Assembly (NCBI RefSeq): GCF_037577855.1
Contig: NZ_JBAKFX010000012.1
Location: 1-64,000, forward strand
DNA length: 64,000 nt
Direction: 5' to 3'
Origin: Dethiothermospora halolimnae
GTDB lineage: Bacteria; Bacillota; Clostridia; Tissierellales; VENL01
This document shows, piece after piece, positions 36,002 through 45,406 of the stretch. Position numbers and translations under genes: made by a program. Below the pieces are notes generated by a model. It was given only the letters and a program-made list of their open reading frames with translations. It was not told where the DNA came from and did not search any database. How positions within the stretch are numbered: the first letter of the stretch is position 1; every line of letters starts with the position of its first letter.

Positions 36002-36592
36002 TTATTTAATTAATTGCTCTTTAAGTTTTAATGTTGCATTATAGGGATCATCTGAAGACATTATATATGACATTACGGCTATGCCGTCGGCTCCTGCATC
36101 TATTACTTCTTTAGCATTTAAATGGGATATACCCCCAAGTCCTATCACTGGAATATTAACTTTATTTTTTATTTCTTTTAAAAAGCTAAGTCCCTTTGGC
36201 TTAAGCCCTTTTTTACAATTGGTTTCATATATGTGGCTAGCCAACAAATAGTCAGCTTCTTTTTCACAAGCCATTATACTTTCTTCAACTTTATGAACAG
36301 AAACACCAACTAAGCCATTGTAATTAGTTTTTTTCTTAACAAAATCTTTATAGGTAAGATGTATCCCCTCTGCACTAACTTTTTTTGCAACTTCTATATT
36401 GCCATTTATAATAAGCTTTGTATCTGTATCTTTTATAATCTCTTTTATAGATAGTGCTATATTAAGAAGTTCTTTATCATTCAAATCCTTTTCCCTTAAT
36501 ATTATTACATCTACACCGACCATAACAGAATCTCTGATAACATCTAGATAATCTTTATTTGATATTTTTCTATTTGTTATCAAGTAAAGCAT
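36002..36592 (-). CDS. ThiE/TenI-family protein (TenI-like thiazole tautomerase or thiamine-phosphate synthase)
   Basis: The 196-aa TIM-barrel protein is the last gene of the thiamine operon, starting at TAATG overlapping the thiC stop. Family blocks: DVIILREKDLND, GVSVHKVEE, PVIGLGGISHLNAKEVIDAG and ADGIAVMSYI. ThiE enzymes normally carry an Asn-Asp pair for magnesium; here the corresponding segment reads LIINGN, and the loop DYLLASHIYETNCKKGLKPKG reads like the TenI version (HVFxTxxKKG). I therefore lean to TenI, which isomerises the thiazole product. A ThiE role cannot be excluded. Confidence 0.85.
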   Translation of the reverse strand: MLYLITNRKISNKDYLDVIRDSVMVGVDVIILREKDLNDKELLNIALSIKEIIKDTDTKLIINGNIEVAKKVSAEGIHLTYKDFVKKKTNYNGLVGVSVHKVEESIMACEKEADYLLASHIYETNCKKGLKPKGLSFLKEIKNKVNIPVIGLGGISHLNAKEVIDAGADGIAVMSYIMSSDDPYNATLKLKEQLIK

Positions 36593-37905
36593 TAGTCATC
36601 TTCCCTTAAAATATTAATATTTTTCCCTTCCATTACTTTATTCATATTTCTCATTGAACACATTTTACCGCACATTGTACAACTATCTTCGTGTTCAGGA
36701 GTTGATTCGGCTCTATATCTTTTAGCCTTTTCAGGATCTATCGATAGTTCAAACATTTTATTCCAGTCAAGATTTTGTCGAGCTTTACTCATTTCATTAT
36801 CCCATTTTCTAGCTCCATTTACTCCTTTAGCTATATCAGCGGCATGGGCAGCAATTTTAGATGCTATAATTCCCTCTTTCATATCATCAAGAGTTGGTAG
36901 TCTAAGGTGCTCAGCAGGTGTTACATAGCATAAAAAGTCTGCTCCATGACTTGCTGCAATGGCACCACCTATGGCACTGGTAATATGATCATAACCTGGA
37001 GCTATATCTGTAACAATAGGTCCTAATACATAAAATGGCGCTCCATGACATAATTTTTTCTCCATTACCATATTTGCTTCTATTTCATTTAAAGCCATAT
37101 GTCCCGGACCTTCTATCATAACTTGAACATTTCTTTCCCAAGCTTTAAGGGTTAACTCCCCTAGTACCATTAATTCATGGATTTGACATGGATCTGACGA
37201 GTCATCTATACATCCTGGTCTACATGCATCCCCTAGACTCAATGTTATATCATATTTTTCACATATATCTAATAACTCATCATAATACTCAAAGAACGGA
37301 TTTTCTTTATTGTTTAATTCCATCCAAGCATACATTAATGACCCGCCTCTAGATACTATATTTGTTATTCTATTATTTCTCTTAAAAACATCTGCCGTTT
37401 CCCTATTTATCCCAGCATGTATTGTTACAAAGTCAACCCCGTCCTTACCATGTTTCTCAACTACTTTTAAAAATTCTTCTGCCGTTATATCCTTTAATTC
37501 CTTATCATAAAACCCTACCGCATCATATATAGGAACTGTACCTATCATAGCAGTTGACATATCAACAAGTCTTTTTCTAAACTCTTCAGTTTTACCATAT
37601 GAACTTAAATCCATTATGGCTTCTGCTTTCATATCTATTGCCTTTTGTACCTTATCAAGCTCCACATCTATATTACAACAGTCTTTAGATATACCTAAAT
37701 TAACATTTATTTTAGTCCTTAAACCTTCACCTACACCTTCAGGACTTAAGGTTTTATGATTTTTATTCACTGGAATTACTATTTTCCCATCGGCAATTAA
37801 GTCTCTTATTTTTTTTGCATCGGTCATTTCTTTTTGAGCTACTATTTCCATTTCTTTAGTGATAATGCCTTTTTTAGCAGCATCCATTTGAGTTGTATAA
37901 TTCAT
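36592..37905 (-). CDS. thiC: Phosphomethylpyrimidine synthase ThiC
   Basis: 437 aa, radical SAM enzyme converting AIR to HMP phosphate. The C-terminal non-canonical cluster motif DSCTMCGKMCSM (CxxCxxxxC, ~410-421) is present, as are YDAVGFYDKELKDI, GDACRPGCIDDSSDPCQ and GPGHMALNEIEANM. Second to last gene of the operon. RBS AAGGGG. Confidence 0.97.
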   Translation of the reverse strand: MNYTTQMDAAKKGIITKEMEIVAQKEMTDAKKIRDLIADGKIVIPVNKNHKTLSPEGVGEGLRTKINVNLGISKDCCNIDVELDKVQKAIDMKAEAIMDLSSYGKTEEFRKRLVDMSTAMIGTVPIYDAVGFYDKELKDITAEEFLKVVEKHGKDGVDFVTIHAGINRETADVFKRNNRITNIVSRGGSLMYAWMELNNKENPFFEYYDELLDICEKYDITLSLGDACRPGCIDDSSDPCQIHELMVLGELTLKAWERNVQVMIEGPGHMALNEIEANMVMEKKLCHGAPFYVLGPIVTDIAPGYDHITSAIGGAIAASHGADFLCYVTPAEHLRLPTLDDMKEGIIASKIAAHAADIAKGVNGARKWDNEMSKARQNLDWNKMFELSIDPEKAKRYRAESTPEHEDSCTMCGKMCSMRNMNKVMEGKNINILREDD

Positions 37906-37930
37906 TTTATCTAACCCCTTTATATTTTAT

Positions 37931-39034
37931 TTAAATTCTCATCCAATCTTTATATACAGGATGATAGCCTCTTTCATATATTGCTTCTCTTACTTCCTCA
38001 ACAGTCCTTTTGTCTGATATTTCAAACTGACTTGTATCTTTATCAGATGATGTATGTCCTCCAACTGCAGTAGTAACCCCTGCAGACATTTTTGTGACCC
38101 CTAGTGGAATTAAGTTGTTTCTAAACTCTTCTTTTTCCCTTGTGGATATATTAATCCCTATATTATGTATAAATAATCTTGTCGCTAACATTATCTGAAC
38201 TATATCCTTATCTGTAACTTTATACACATCATCAAAAACTCCCACATGGGGTCTTATCCTAGGAAGAGAGATACTTACATCTACATCTGAATATTTACCT
38301 TGTAAATATTTAGCATGTAACCCTGTCATGAAAGCTTCTTTTCTAAAGTCATTAAGCCCTAACAATGCCCCTATATTCACCCTTCGTATTTTACCTTTAC
38401 ATGCCCTCTCTGGTGCATCTAGTCTAAATCTATGTTTTTTCTTAGGCCCTGCTAAATGGACCTTATCATATACCTCTTCATCATATACCTCTTGATAAAT
38501 TGTTAATCCATCAACCCCTGCCTCTATTACTTCTTTGTATTCACCCTCCGTTAAGGGATATATTTCAATAGTTACAGAGTGAAAATATTTTTTTAATATT
38601 TTAACAGCTTCTACTATATAAGAAACAGGAGTATGTTTCTTTGATTCTCCAGTTAAGAGTAATATATGCTTTAAGCCAGTTCTAGATATAGACTTTGCTT
38701 CTTCTTCTATTTCTTCCATGGTTAGTTTTTTTCTCTTAATCTCATTATCAATATTAAAGCCACAATAAGCACATTTATTCACACAGTAGTTGGCTATATA
38801 CATAGGTGTATATAAAACTATAGCCTTTCCATGATGTTTTAATGCCAGTCCCCTAGCCCTATTAGCCATTTCTTCTATATATTTACTTGCTTTATTAGAT
38901 AATAAAGTTAGGAAATCGTATTCATCAAGCTTATGCTTATTTAGTATTTTTTCAATATCATTATCTGTAATGTTTTCTGTTACTTTTTTGAAATCTATAT
39001 CTTTGTATTTAGTATATACTTCATAAAACCCCAT
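37931..39034 (-). CDS. thiH: 2-iminoacetate synthase ThiH (radical SAM)
   Basis: 367 aa. The radical SAM cluster is ANYCVNKCAYCGF (~81-93). LLLTGESKKHTPVSY and the SLPRIRPHVG block are typical. It cleaves tyrosine to dehydroglycine and p-cresol, the oxygen-independent route. The start overlaps the thiG stop (TAATG). Its presence rather than ThiO fits an anaerobe. Confidence 0.97.
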   Translation of the reverse strand: MGFYEVYTKYKDIDFKKVTENITDNDIEKILNKHKLDEYDFLTLLSNKASKYIEEMANRARGLALKHHGKAIVLYTPMYIANYCVNKCAYCGFNIDNEIKRKKLTMEEIEEEAKSISRTGLKHILLLTGESKKHTPVSYIVEAVKILKKYFHSVTIEIYPLTEGEYKEVIEAGVDGLTIYQEVYDEEVYDKVHLAGPKKKHRFRLDAPERACKGKIRRVNIGALLGLNDFRKEAFMTGLHAKYLQGKYSDVDVSISLPRIRPHVGVFDDVYKVTDKDIVQIMLATRLFIHNIGINISTREKEEFRNNLIPLGVTKMSAGVTTAVGGHTSSDKDTSQFEISDKRTVEEVREAIYERGYHPVYKDWMRI

Positions 39035-39813
39035 TACTTATCACCTTCGTTTAGAAAGCCTGTTAGTGGTGATGATGCCTTGGCTAATTTACTGCTCTCC
39101 CCTAACTTTGCCTGATATGCAATCCTTCCTGCTTTAACTGCATAGGAAAATGCCTTAGCCATATTTATCGGATCTTCTGAAGTAGCTATAGCTGTATTTA
39201 CCAATACTGCATCGGCTCCCATTTCCATAGCCAAGGAAGCATCGGAGGGTCTTCCTATTCCAGCATCAACTATAATAGGAACTTCATTTATCTCATCAAT
39301 AATTATTTGTACTAATTCCTTAGTCCTTATACCCCTATTAGTACCTATAGGAGATCCCAATGGCATAACCGCTGCTGCTCCAGCTTCAACCATTCTTTTA
39401 GCCGCCATCAAATCGGGACTCATATATGGAAGTACTATAAAACCTTCCTTTGCCAATACTTCCGTTGCTTTAATAGTCTCTTGATTGTCGGGTAATAAAT
39501 ACTTATTATCGGATATAACTTCAATTTTTACCCAATTTCCACATCCCATAGCCTTGGCAAGCCTAGCTATTCTAATAGCTTCCTCTGCATTCCTTGCTCC
39601 TGAAGTGTTTGGTAATAAAGTACATTCCTTAGGAATATATTCTAAAATATTTTCCTCTTTAGATTCTAGATCAACCCTTCTTAATGCCATAGTTACTACC
39701 TTAGTTCCACATGATTCTATTACCCTTGGTAAAATATCATGACTTGGAAACTTTCCAGTTCCTATTAATAATCTACTATCTAATTCATAACCTCCTATTG
39801 TTAATTTTTTCAT
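39034..39813 (-). CDS. thiG: Thiazole synthase ThiG
   Basis: 259 aa. The active lysine is in ALxx... WVKIEVISDNKYLLPDN (~96-112). ARNAEEAIRIARLA, AAVMPLGSPIGTNRGI and ADAVLVNTAIATSEDP are typical. It condenses DXP, dehydroglycine and ThiS thiocarboxylate. RBS AGGAG. Confidence 0.97.
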   Translation of the reverse strand: MKKLTIGGYELDSRLLIGTGKFPSHDILPRVIESCGTKVVTMALRRVDLESKEENILEYIPKECTLLPNTSGARNAEEAIRIARLAKAMGCGNWVKIEVISDNKYLLPDNQETIKATEVLAKEGFIVLPYMSPDLMAAKRMVEAGAAAVMPLGSPIGTNRGIRTKELVQIIIDEINEVPIIVDAGIGRPSDASLAMEMGADAVLVNTAIATSEDPINMAKAFSYAVKAGRIAYQAKLGESSKLAKASSPLTGFLNEGDK

Positions 39814-39827
39814 ATTATCATCTCCTA

Positions 39828-40634
39828 TTAAACATCTTTTTCATCTAATATAAGTCTTAAAACCATATTAGCCTGATGATTGGCAGCAATTGAAACCCTA
39901 GGTGCCATTAATCCGCATCCTGGCTTTGCCTCTGATGTAAAGTCTCCAACCATATAAAATCTATCATTAACCTTTTTTGTTTTTATTGTATTATTGGAAA
40001 AATAGCCTGCAACTCCAGAAGCTCCCACGATATATTTATTTGGCAATTGGGATAAAACTGTATTAACAATCTCAGCCTTACATTTAGGATTATCAAAGGC
40101 TTCCACCACTATATCTACTTTCTGAAATACTGACTTTATATTACTTTGATCTAAATAAGCATTTTTAGTTTCCACTTCTATAAAGGGATTAATTTTATTT
40201 AGCTGATCCTTTAAGGCATCGGTTTTATACATCCCTATATGTTCAATATAATATTGTTGTCTATTAAGATTACTAGGCTCGACCACATCAAAATCTACCA
40301 ATAATAATTTACCTACTCCTAATCTTGCAAGGGAAATAGCTATATTAGAACCTAATCCTCCTAGACCAGCCACTGCAACATATGCATTCTTAACCTTTTC
40401 ATGAACTCCCGGAGTATGTCTTGAAACCATTAACCCCTCCAGCTCTTCATGGGATGGTTTTTCACCCCTTTTTATTAATGATATTTTATCCCCTTCTTTA
40501 ACCTCTGTATCTTCTTTTATAATAAATCCATTTAATATTACAATATCAGCATCTGACTTATATTTGTCCCTAATACTAAAAGCCGTCATACCCCTATAAA
40601 ATTCAATATTCTTTTCATTTACTATAATTTTCAT
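39828..40634 (-). CDS. thiF: ThiF adenylyltransferase with N-terminal ThiS-like domain
   Basis: 268 aa from ATG at 40634 directly after the thiS stop (TAAGATG) behind GGGAGGGGG. Residues 1-65 are a ubiquitin-like fold similar to ThiS (FYRGMTAFSIRDKY, VILNGFIIKED, GDKISLIKRG). Residues ~70-268 are an E1-type domain with AGLGGLGSNIA, VDFDVVEPSNLNRQQYY and DKxx... . It adenylates the ThiS C-terminus. The extra ThiS-like domain lacks a terminal GlyGly, so it cannot act as the carrier itself. Confidence 0.93.
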   Translation of the reverse strand: MKIIVNEKNIEFYRGMTAFSIRDKYKSDADIVILNGFIIKEDTEVKEGDKISLIKRGEKPSHEELEGLMVSRHTPGVHEKVKNAYVAVAGLGGLGSNIAISLARLGVGKLLLVDFDVVEPSNLNRQQYYIEHIGMYKTDALKDQLNKINPFIEVETKNAYLDQSNIKSVFQKVDIVVEAFDNPKCKAEIVNTVLSQLPNKYIVGASGVAGYFSNNTIKTKKVNDRFYMVGDFTSEAKPGCGLMAPRVSIAANHQANMVLRLILDEKDV

Positions 40635-40635
40635 C

Positions 40636-40830
40636 TTAACCCCCTCCCACAAAACTAACTATCTCTATTTCATCTTCGTGGATAATTATTCTCTCTGAAT
40701 ATTGCTCTTTTTTTACTATTTCATAATTTAATTCCACAACAACCTTATCTTCATCTAAATTTAACTTCCTAAGCATTTCAGATATTGTTATTCCAGCTTC
40801 CATATCTGATTTTTTTCCATTAATAATCAT
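40636..40830 (-). CDS. thiS: Sulfur carrier protein ThiS
   Basis: 64 aa, beta-grasp, ending in VSFVGGG, so the C-terminal Gly-Gly required for adenylation and thiocarboxylation is present. First gene of the operon, downstream of the TPP riboswitch. RBS GGGAGGT. Confidence 0.95.
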   Translation of the reverse strand: MIINGKKSDMEAGITISEMLRKLNLDEDKVVVELNYEIVKKEQYSERIIIHEDEIEIVSFVGGG

Positions 40831-40994
40831 CTTTCTACCTCCCCACCAACAAAAGTGCTTACACTTTTGAATTTTAAATTGTAAATTATAAATTTTAAAT
40901 TAAAAGCATATTAGCTTTTAGTATTTTTCTTACAACTTAATAGATAACCTTTCTCTTTAAATGAAATATACGTTTTTTAAACCGACATAAAAAA

Positions 40995-41018
40995 AGAGCT
41001 TACTTAAAGGTAAGCTCT
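40995..41018 (-). terminator. Attenuator terminator of the thiamine operon
   Basis: AGAGCTTACTTAAAGGTAAG plus CTCT: on the minus strand an 8-10-bp stem followed by TTTTTTT. Positioned between the TPP aptamer and thiS. Confidence 0.88.
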
Positions 41019-41035
41019 ATATACGCCAAGTATAG

Positions 41036-41119
41036 ATTAAAGCTTCCCTTCGGTAGTATTAACTACATCAGGTTCAAAGGGTCAGGATATTATCCTTCTC
41101 AGCCACTTGGCCCCCCTAG
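41036..41119 (-). promoter_or_regulatory. TPP riboswitch (THI box)
   Basis: Minus-strand sequence contains the THI-box parts in order: GGGGGGCC.., CTGAGAAGG, ACCCTTTGAACCTGATGTAG, GTTAATACTACCG and AAGGGAAGC. The terminator follows. TPP binding should shut off thiS-thiF-thiG-thiH-thiC-tenI/thiE. Confidence 0.97.
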
Positions 41120-41147
41120 CTACATATTCAATTGTTAACTTGACTCT

Positions 41148-41175
41148 ATTATAACACTAAATAAATAATTGTAAA
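41148..41175 (-). promoter_or_regulatory. Promoter of the thiamine operon
   Basis: TTTACA (complement at 41170-41175), a 16-nt spacer, then TATAAT (41148-41153). About 30 nt before the riboswitch start. Confidence 0.65.
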
Positions 41176-41223
41176 GTCATAATTTAATTATTTTTCCCAG
41201 TTTTAAAATAAATATACCTTTTT

Positions 41224-42546
41224 TTACTCCCTACCATGTAGTTTTTCTAATCTATCTTTTATTTCCTTTTCATATCCATTTTCAGTGGGATTATAATACT
41301 TAACTCCCTCAAACTCTTTAGGCAAATACTGTTGTTTAACAAAATTATCGGGATAACTATGGGAATATTTATAGCCCTTACCATGACCAAGTTTCTTTGA
41401 GTCTTTATAGGAAGCATCCCTAAGATGCATCGGCACAGGTCCAGTTTTTTTGTTTTCCACATCACTAAGGGCTTTATTTATTCCAGCATATGATGCATTA
41501 CTCTTAGGGGCCCCTGCCACATATACTGCTGCTTGGGCTAAAGGTATTCTCCCTTCGGGCATACCTATAATATTTACTGCCTCAAAGGCAGAAATTGCTA
41601 CTTGTAGTGCATTGGGATCGGCATTTCCCACATCTTCAGATGCACATATTATTATTCTTCTTGCAATATATTTAGGATCCTCTCCAGCATATATCATTTT
41701 ACCAAGCCAATACAGTGTTGCGTCGGGATCAGAACCCCTCATACTTTTTATAAAAGCAGAAATAGTATCATAATGCTCATCACCATTTTTCTCATATTTT
41801 AAAGCCCTTTTTTGAACACAATCCTGTATTATATCAGTGGTAATTTTTATGACCCCTTCCCCATCTGGGTCTGTTGTCAAAACTGCAAGTTCCAATCCAT
41901 TTAATGCTATTCTAGCATCTCCATTACTTACATTAACTAAATGAGACAATGCATCATCAGATATAATGGCATTAAACATCCCTAGTCCATCACTTTTATC
42001 TTCTAAAGCTCTTTTTATTATTTTTTCAATTTGAATATCATTTAAAGGCTCTAGTTTAAATACCATAGATCTTGATATTAGTGCCTTATTCACTTCGAAG
42101 TAAGGGTTTTCAGTGGTGGCTCCGATCAATATAATCGTACCATTTTCCACATGGGGTAATAATGCATCCTGTTGTGATTTATTAAATCTATGGATCTCAT
42201 CTATAAATAAAATAGTCCTTTTATTATACATACCTAAGCTATCTTTTGCTTTTTTTATCACTTGTCTTATGTCCTTTACTCCAGAGGTTACTGCATTTAG
42301 CTGTTCGAAATCTTTTTTAGTTGTATTAGCTATGATCCTTGCCAATGTGGTTTTCCCAGTACCTGGAGGTCCAAAAAATATTACAGAACTTAGTTTATCC
42401 GCTTTTATAGCCCTATACAATAGTTTCCCTCTGCCAATTATATGCTCCTGTCCAACAAAATCATTAATAGTTTTAGGTCGCATTCTATCAGCAACGGGAG
42501 CAGATTTTTTCAAGTTATTTTCGGCACTTAATGTGAATAAATCCAA
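41224..42546 (-). CDS. rarA: Replication-associated recombination protein A (RarA/MgsA)
   Basis: 440 aa AAA+ ATPase: Walker A FFGPPGTGKTTLA (~57-68), Walker B LFIDEIHRFN, sensor SRSMVFKL, and the C-terminal MgsA/RarA domain with ARRIIICASEDVGNADP and the YKYSHSYPDNFVKQQYLP signature. It binds single-stranded DNA at stalled forks. TTG start behind GGAGGAG. Confidence 0.95.
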   Translation of the reverse strand: MDLFTLSAENNLKKSAPVADRMRPKTINDFVGQEHIIGRGKLLYRAIKADKLSSVIFFGPPGTGKTTLARIIANTTKKDFEQLNAVTSGVKDIRQVIKKAKDSLGMYNKRTILFIDEIHRFNKSQQDALLPHVENGTIILIGATTENPYFEVNKALISRSMVFKLEPLNDIQIEKIIKRALEDKSDGLGMFNAIISDDALSHLVNVSNGDARIALNGLELAVLTTDPDGEGVIKITTDIIQDCVQKRALKYEKNGDEHYDTISAFIKSMRGSDPDATLYWLGKMIYAGEDPKYIARRIIICASEDVGNADPNALQVAISAFEAVNIIGMPEGRIPLAQAAVYVAGAPKSNASYAGINKALSDVENKKTGPVPMHLRDASYKDSKKLGHGKGYKYSHSYPDNFVKQQYLPKEFEGVKYYNPTENGYEKEIKDRLEKLHGRE

Positions 42547-42561
42547 CTTATCTCCTCCAAT

Positions 42562-43596
42562 TTAACTTAATATTTCATTTATAACCTTTATAGAATAATC
42601 TATATCCTCTTTACTTATATGTCTGTGGGTTACAAATCTAATTATCTCATCTGTTACTTCCGATGTAAGTATTCCCCTATCCTTCATTTTTGCTACTAAT
42701 TCATTTGATTTATAACCAGTATTTTTAACATTTATCATTAAAATATTTGTATTAATTGTTTCTTCATCTATTTCTATTCCGTCTATGTTGCCAAGTCCTT
42801 GGGATAAAAGTTTAATATTTTTATGATCTTCATAAAGTCTTTTAGTCATTCCTTCTATTGCTATTATACCAGCTGCAGCTAATATTCCAGCTTGTCTCAT
42901 TCCTCCACCTAACATTTTTCTAAATCTTCTAGCCCTTTCTATAAATTCCTTATTCCCTGCCAATATAGATCCCACAGGAGCAGATAGTCCCTTTGATAAA
43001 CAGCACATCAAGCTATCAGTATATTGAGTTATTTCTTTAACATCACAATCTAAGTATGTAGCGGCATTAAATACCCTAGCTCCATCTAAATGTACCGGTA
43101 TATTATTGCCTTTAGCAAGATCATATATTTCTTTCATTTTCTCAGGGGGTACAACCACTCCACCTGCCATATTATGGGTGTTTTCCAGACAAATAAGTCC
43201 CGTCTGAGGATGATGTATATCCATATCTTTACATATAGCATCCTTTACATCATTTACGTTCATTATGCCATTATGACCTTTAATTGTTTTAGCCTGAAGT
43301 CCTGAAAGAAAAGATAATCCAGCTACTTCATATCTGTATATATGGGCCCAATCTTCCAGTATTATTTCTTCCCCCCTATTTGTATGACATAATAATGCCA
43401 GCTGATTACCCATAGTTCCAGTGGGTACAAATAGTGCTGCCTCTTTCCCTAACTTTTCAGCTGCTATTTTTTCTAATTTATTTATGGTTGGATCTTCACC
43501 ATATACATCATCTCCCACCTCTGCTTCATACATAGCCTTTCGCATCTCTTCGGTGGGCTTTGTTAATGTATCACTTCTAAATTCTATTATTCTCAT
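42562..43596 (-). CDS. ltaE: Low-specificity L-threonine aldolase
   Basis: 344 aa PLP enzyme with FRSDTLTKPTEEMRKAM, DDVYGEDPT, LFVPTGTMGNQLA, HLDGARVFNA and the PLP-lysine loop LMCCLSKGLSAPVGS (~196-210). It splits L-threonine or L-allo-threonine to glycine and acetaldehyde. RBS AAGGAG. Divergent from the DUF4178 gene. Confidence 0.96.
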   Translation of the reverse strand: MRIIEFRSDTLTKPTEEMRKAMYEAEVGDDVYGEDPTINKLEKIAAEKLGKEAALFVPTGTMGNQLALLCHTNRGEEIILEDWAHIYRYEVAGLSFLSGLQAKTIKGHNGIMNVNDVKDAICKDMDIHHPQTGLICLENTHNMAGGVVVPPEKMKEIYDLAKGNNIPVHLDGARVFNAATYLDCDVKEITQYTDSLMCCLSKGLSAPVGSILAGNKEFIERARRFRKMLGGGMRQAGILAAAGIIAIEGMTKRLYEDHKNIKLLSQGLGNIDGIEIDEETINTNILMINVKNTGYKSNELVAKMKDRGILTSEVTDEIIRFVTHRHISKEDIDYSIKVINEILS

Positions 43597-43778
43597 TGTA
43601 ACAACTCCTTATATAGTATTCTATATTCAATTATATAACAAGTATTTAGAGTTAGTAAATAAATTCAGTATAGAAATTATAACTTTAACAGGCCAATTTA
43701 GCCATTAGAACTTTAGTATTATTCTTAAGTATGGTAAAATGTATTAGATTGATAGATTATTTATAAGGAGGATTTTTT

Positions 43779-44300
43779 ATGGGGATTTTTGATAGACTAA
43801 AGAAAGTCGTTAAAGCCAATAAAAATGCTAATGTTAAACCTCAAGATGAAAGGAACATTTTCAATCTTAAAGTTGGAGATATTGTAAGTATTGAAGATGT
43901 TGATTATGAAGTTAAGGGGGTAATGAAACTTAATGATAGCGGTTGGAAATGGACAGAATATAAAATTAAAGATGCTAGGCAAACTTATTGGTTAAGTGTT
44001 GAAGAAGATGATGAAATAGAGATTAGCCTTAGTCATAAAGTCACTGCTATTACTACAGAACCCCCTAAGAAATATGAATATGAAGGTGTTACATATTATA
44101 TGCAAGAGGGTAGCGAAGCTGTTGTAGAAGACGTTTCTGGAAAAATAAATGTTTCAAAGGGAGATAGGGTTGATTACTATGAGTATAGCGATAGTGATGA
44201 TGAAAAACTATTGTCTATTGAAATATGGGACGGACAAGTGGAGATGAGCAAGGGAAGATGGATTGAAACTTTCGAAATAGAAATCTTCCCTGGAAGTTAA
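43779..44300 (+). CDS. DUF4178 domain protein with PspA-like N-terminal amphipathic helix
   Basis: 173 aa. The DUF4178 domain (~25-173) shows NLKVGDIVSIEDVDYEVKGV, then WKWTEYKIKD and YYMQEGSEAVVEDVSG. The N-terminus MGIFDRLKKVVKANKNANVK is an amphipathic helix close to the start of the PspA protein at 46304 (MGIFSRFKTVVKSNVNDMIS). DUF4178 proteins have been linked in comparative genomics to PspA-type membrane-stress systems. It is 36 nt upstream of the K+ channel gene in the same direction. RBS AAGGAGG. Confidence 0.88.
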   Translation: MGIFDRLKKVVKANKNANVKPQDERNIFNLKVGDIVSIEDVDYEVKGVMKLNDSGWKWTEYKIKDARQTYWLSVEEDDEIEISLSHKVTAITTEPPKKYEYEGVTYYMQEGSEAVVEDVSGKINVSKGDRVDYYEYSDSDDEKLLSIEIWDGQVEMSKGRWIETFEIEIFPGS

Positions 44301-44336
44301 TAATTTAAATACTTTTAGATACAGGAGGGTTAAAAA

Positions 44337-45362
44337 TTGATCACCGTTTTACTACATTCCATTAAGGCCCTACATATATCTTTGGAAAGAAATAATATAT
44401 ATAAGTTATTAATTATAGGATTTTTAAGCTTAATAATATGTTCATCCGCCTTTTATTATTTTGAAAGTACTGCTAATCCTGAACTTACTTTTTCCAATGC
44501 CCTATGGTGGGGATTTGTCACTATCACAACTGTAGGTTATGGTGACTATTATCCAGTGACTCCGGCAGGTCAAATAATAGCTGTCATCTTAATGGTACTG
44601 GGGATTAGTGCCTTTGGCTTTATTACTGCTGCTGTGGCATCGGCTTTTGTTGAAAATAAATTGAAGGAAGGAATGGGTCTTATGGATATAAAGTTTGAAG
44701 ATCATATAGTCATAATCGGCTGGAACAATAAGAGTGAAATTATACTAAAGGAACTTATTGAGGATAATCCCGATTCTAAAATTGTAATAATAGATAAAAG
44801 GGAAAAGCTTATATTAGATGAAAAGAACGTATTCTTCGTTCATGGTGATCCAACTAAAGATGAAACCTTAAGAAAAGCAAATATAGAAAAGGCCCACACT
44901 GTAATTGTAGTGGCCGATGAAAACCTAGAAGATGATAGAACTGCCGATGCTAGATCAGTTTTAATCTGTCTAGCAGTTGATAAACTTAATACAAATATTC
45001 ATCTTATAGCAGAAGTATTAAATAAAGAAAATATTTCTCACTTTGAAAGGGCAAATGTGGATGACGTAATAATAAGTAGCGAAATGAGTAGTAGAGTAAT
45101 GGTTAGGAGCGCTCTATATAAAAATGTAAGCCATGCTCTAAAGGAACTATTAACTAGTACCTATGGAAATGAAATTTATGAAACTAAAGTTAGCCCTGAA
45201 AATGTGGGTATGCCCTTTAAGAACTTAGTTTATAACTATGTGGATAAATACAATGCTGTTATAGTTGGAATAGCCAATAATGGAGTATTTTTAAATCCTA
45301 ATAAAGATAGAATCACTGAGAAGGATGATATCATCATCTATATTTCAAAGGACAAACTATAA
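44337..45362 (+). CDS. Potassium channel with MthK-like RCK domain
   Basis: 341 aa, TTG start behind AGGAGGG. A first membrane helix at residues ~21-43 and a pore loop with the selectivity filter TTVGYGDYYP (~64-73) are followed by a second helix ~80-105. The RCK/TrkA-N domain starts near 120 (HIVIIGWNNKSEI), with FFVHGDPTKDETLRKANIE resembling the MthK signature. In MthK two acidic residues of the Ca2+ site sit after IIAE; here it reads LIAEVLNKE, so the Ca2+ site is not fully conserved. Likely K+ efflux under envelope stress, by neighbourhood. Confidence 0.9.
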   Translation: MITVLLHSIKALHISLERNNIYKLLIIGFLSLIICSSAFYYFESTANPELTFSNALWWGFVTITTVGYGDYYPVTPAGQIIAVILMVLGISAFGFITAAVASAFVENKLKEGMGLMDIKFEDHIVIIGWNNKSEIILKELIEDNPDSKIVIIDKREKLILDEKNVFFVHGDPTKDETLRKANIEKAHTVIVVADENLEDDRTADARSVLICLAVDKLNTNIHLIAEVLNKENISHFERANVDDVIISSEMSSRVMVRSALYKNVSHALKELLTSTYGNEIYETKVSPENVGMPFKNLVYNYVDKYNAVIVGIANNGVFLNPNKDRITEKDDIIIYISKDKL

Positions 45363-45406
45363 ATGAAATGTATTTTATAATTATAACTTGATTATAGAGT
45401 ATAATT

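Noticed and set aside
39828..40830. E1/ubiquitin-like anti-phage module
   Set aside because: ThiF and ThiS sit in a complete thiamine operon under a TPP riboswitch.
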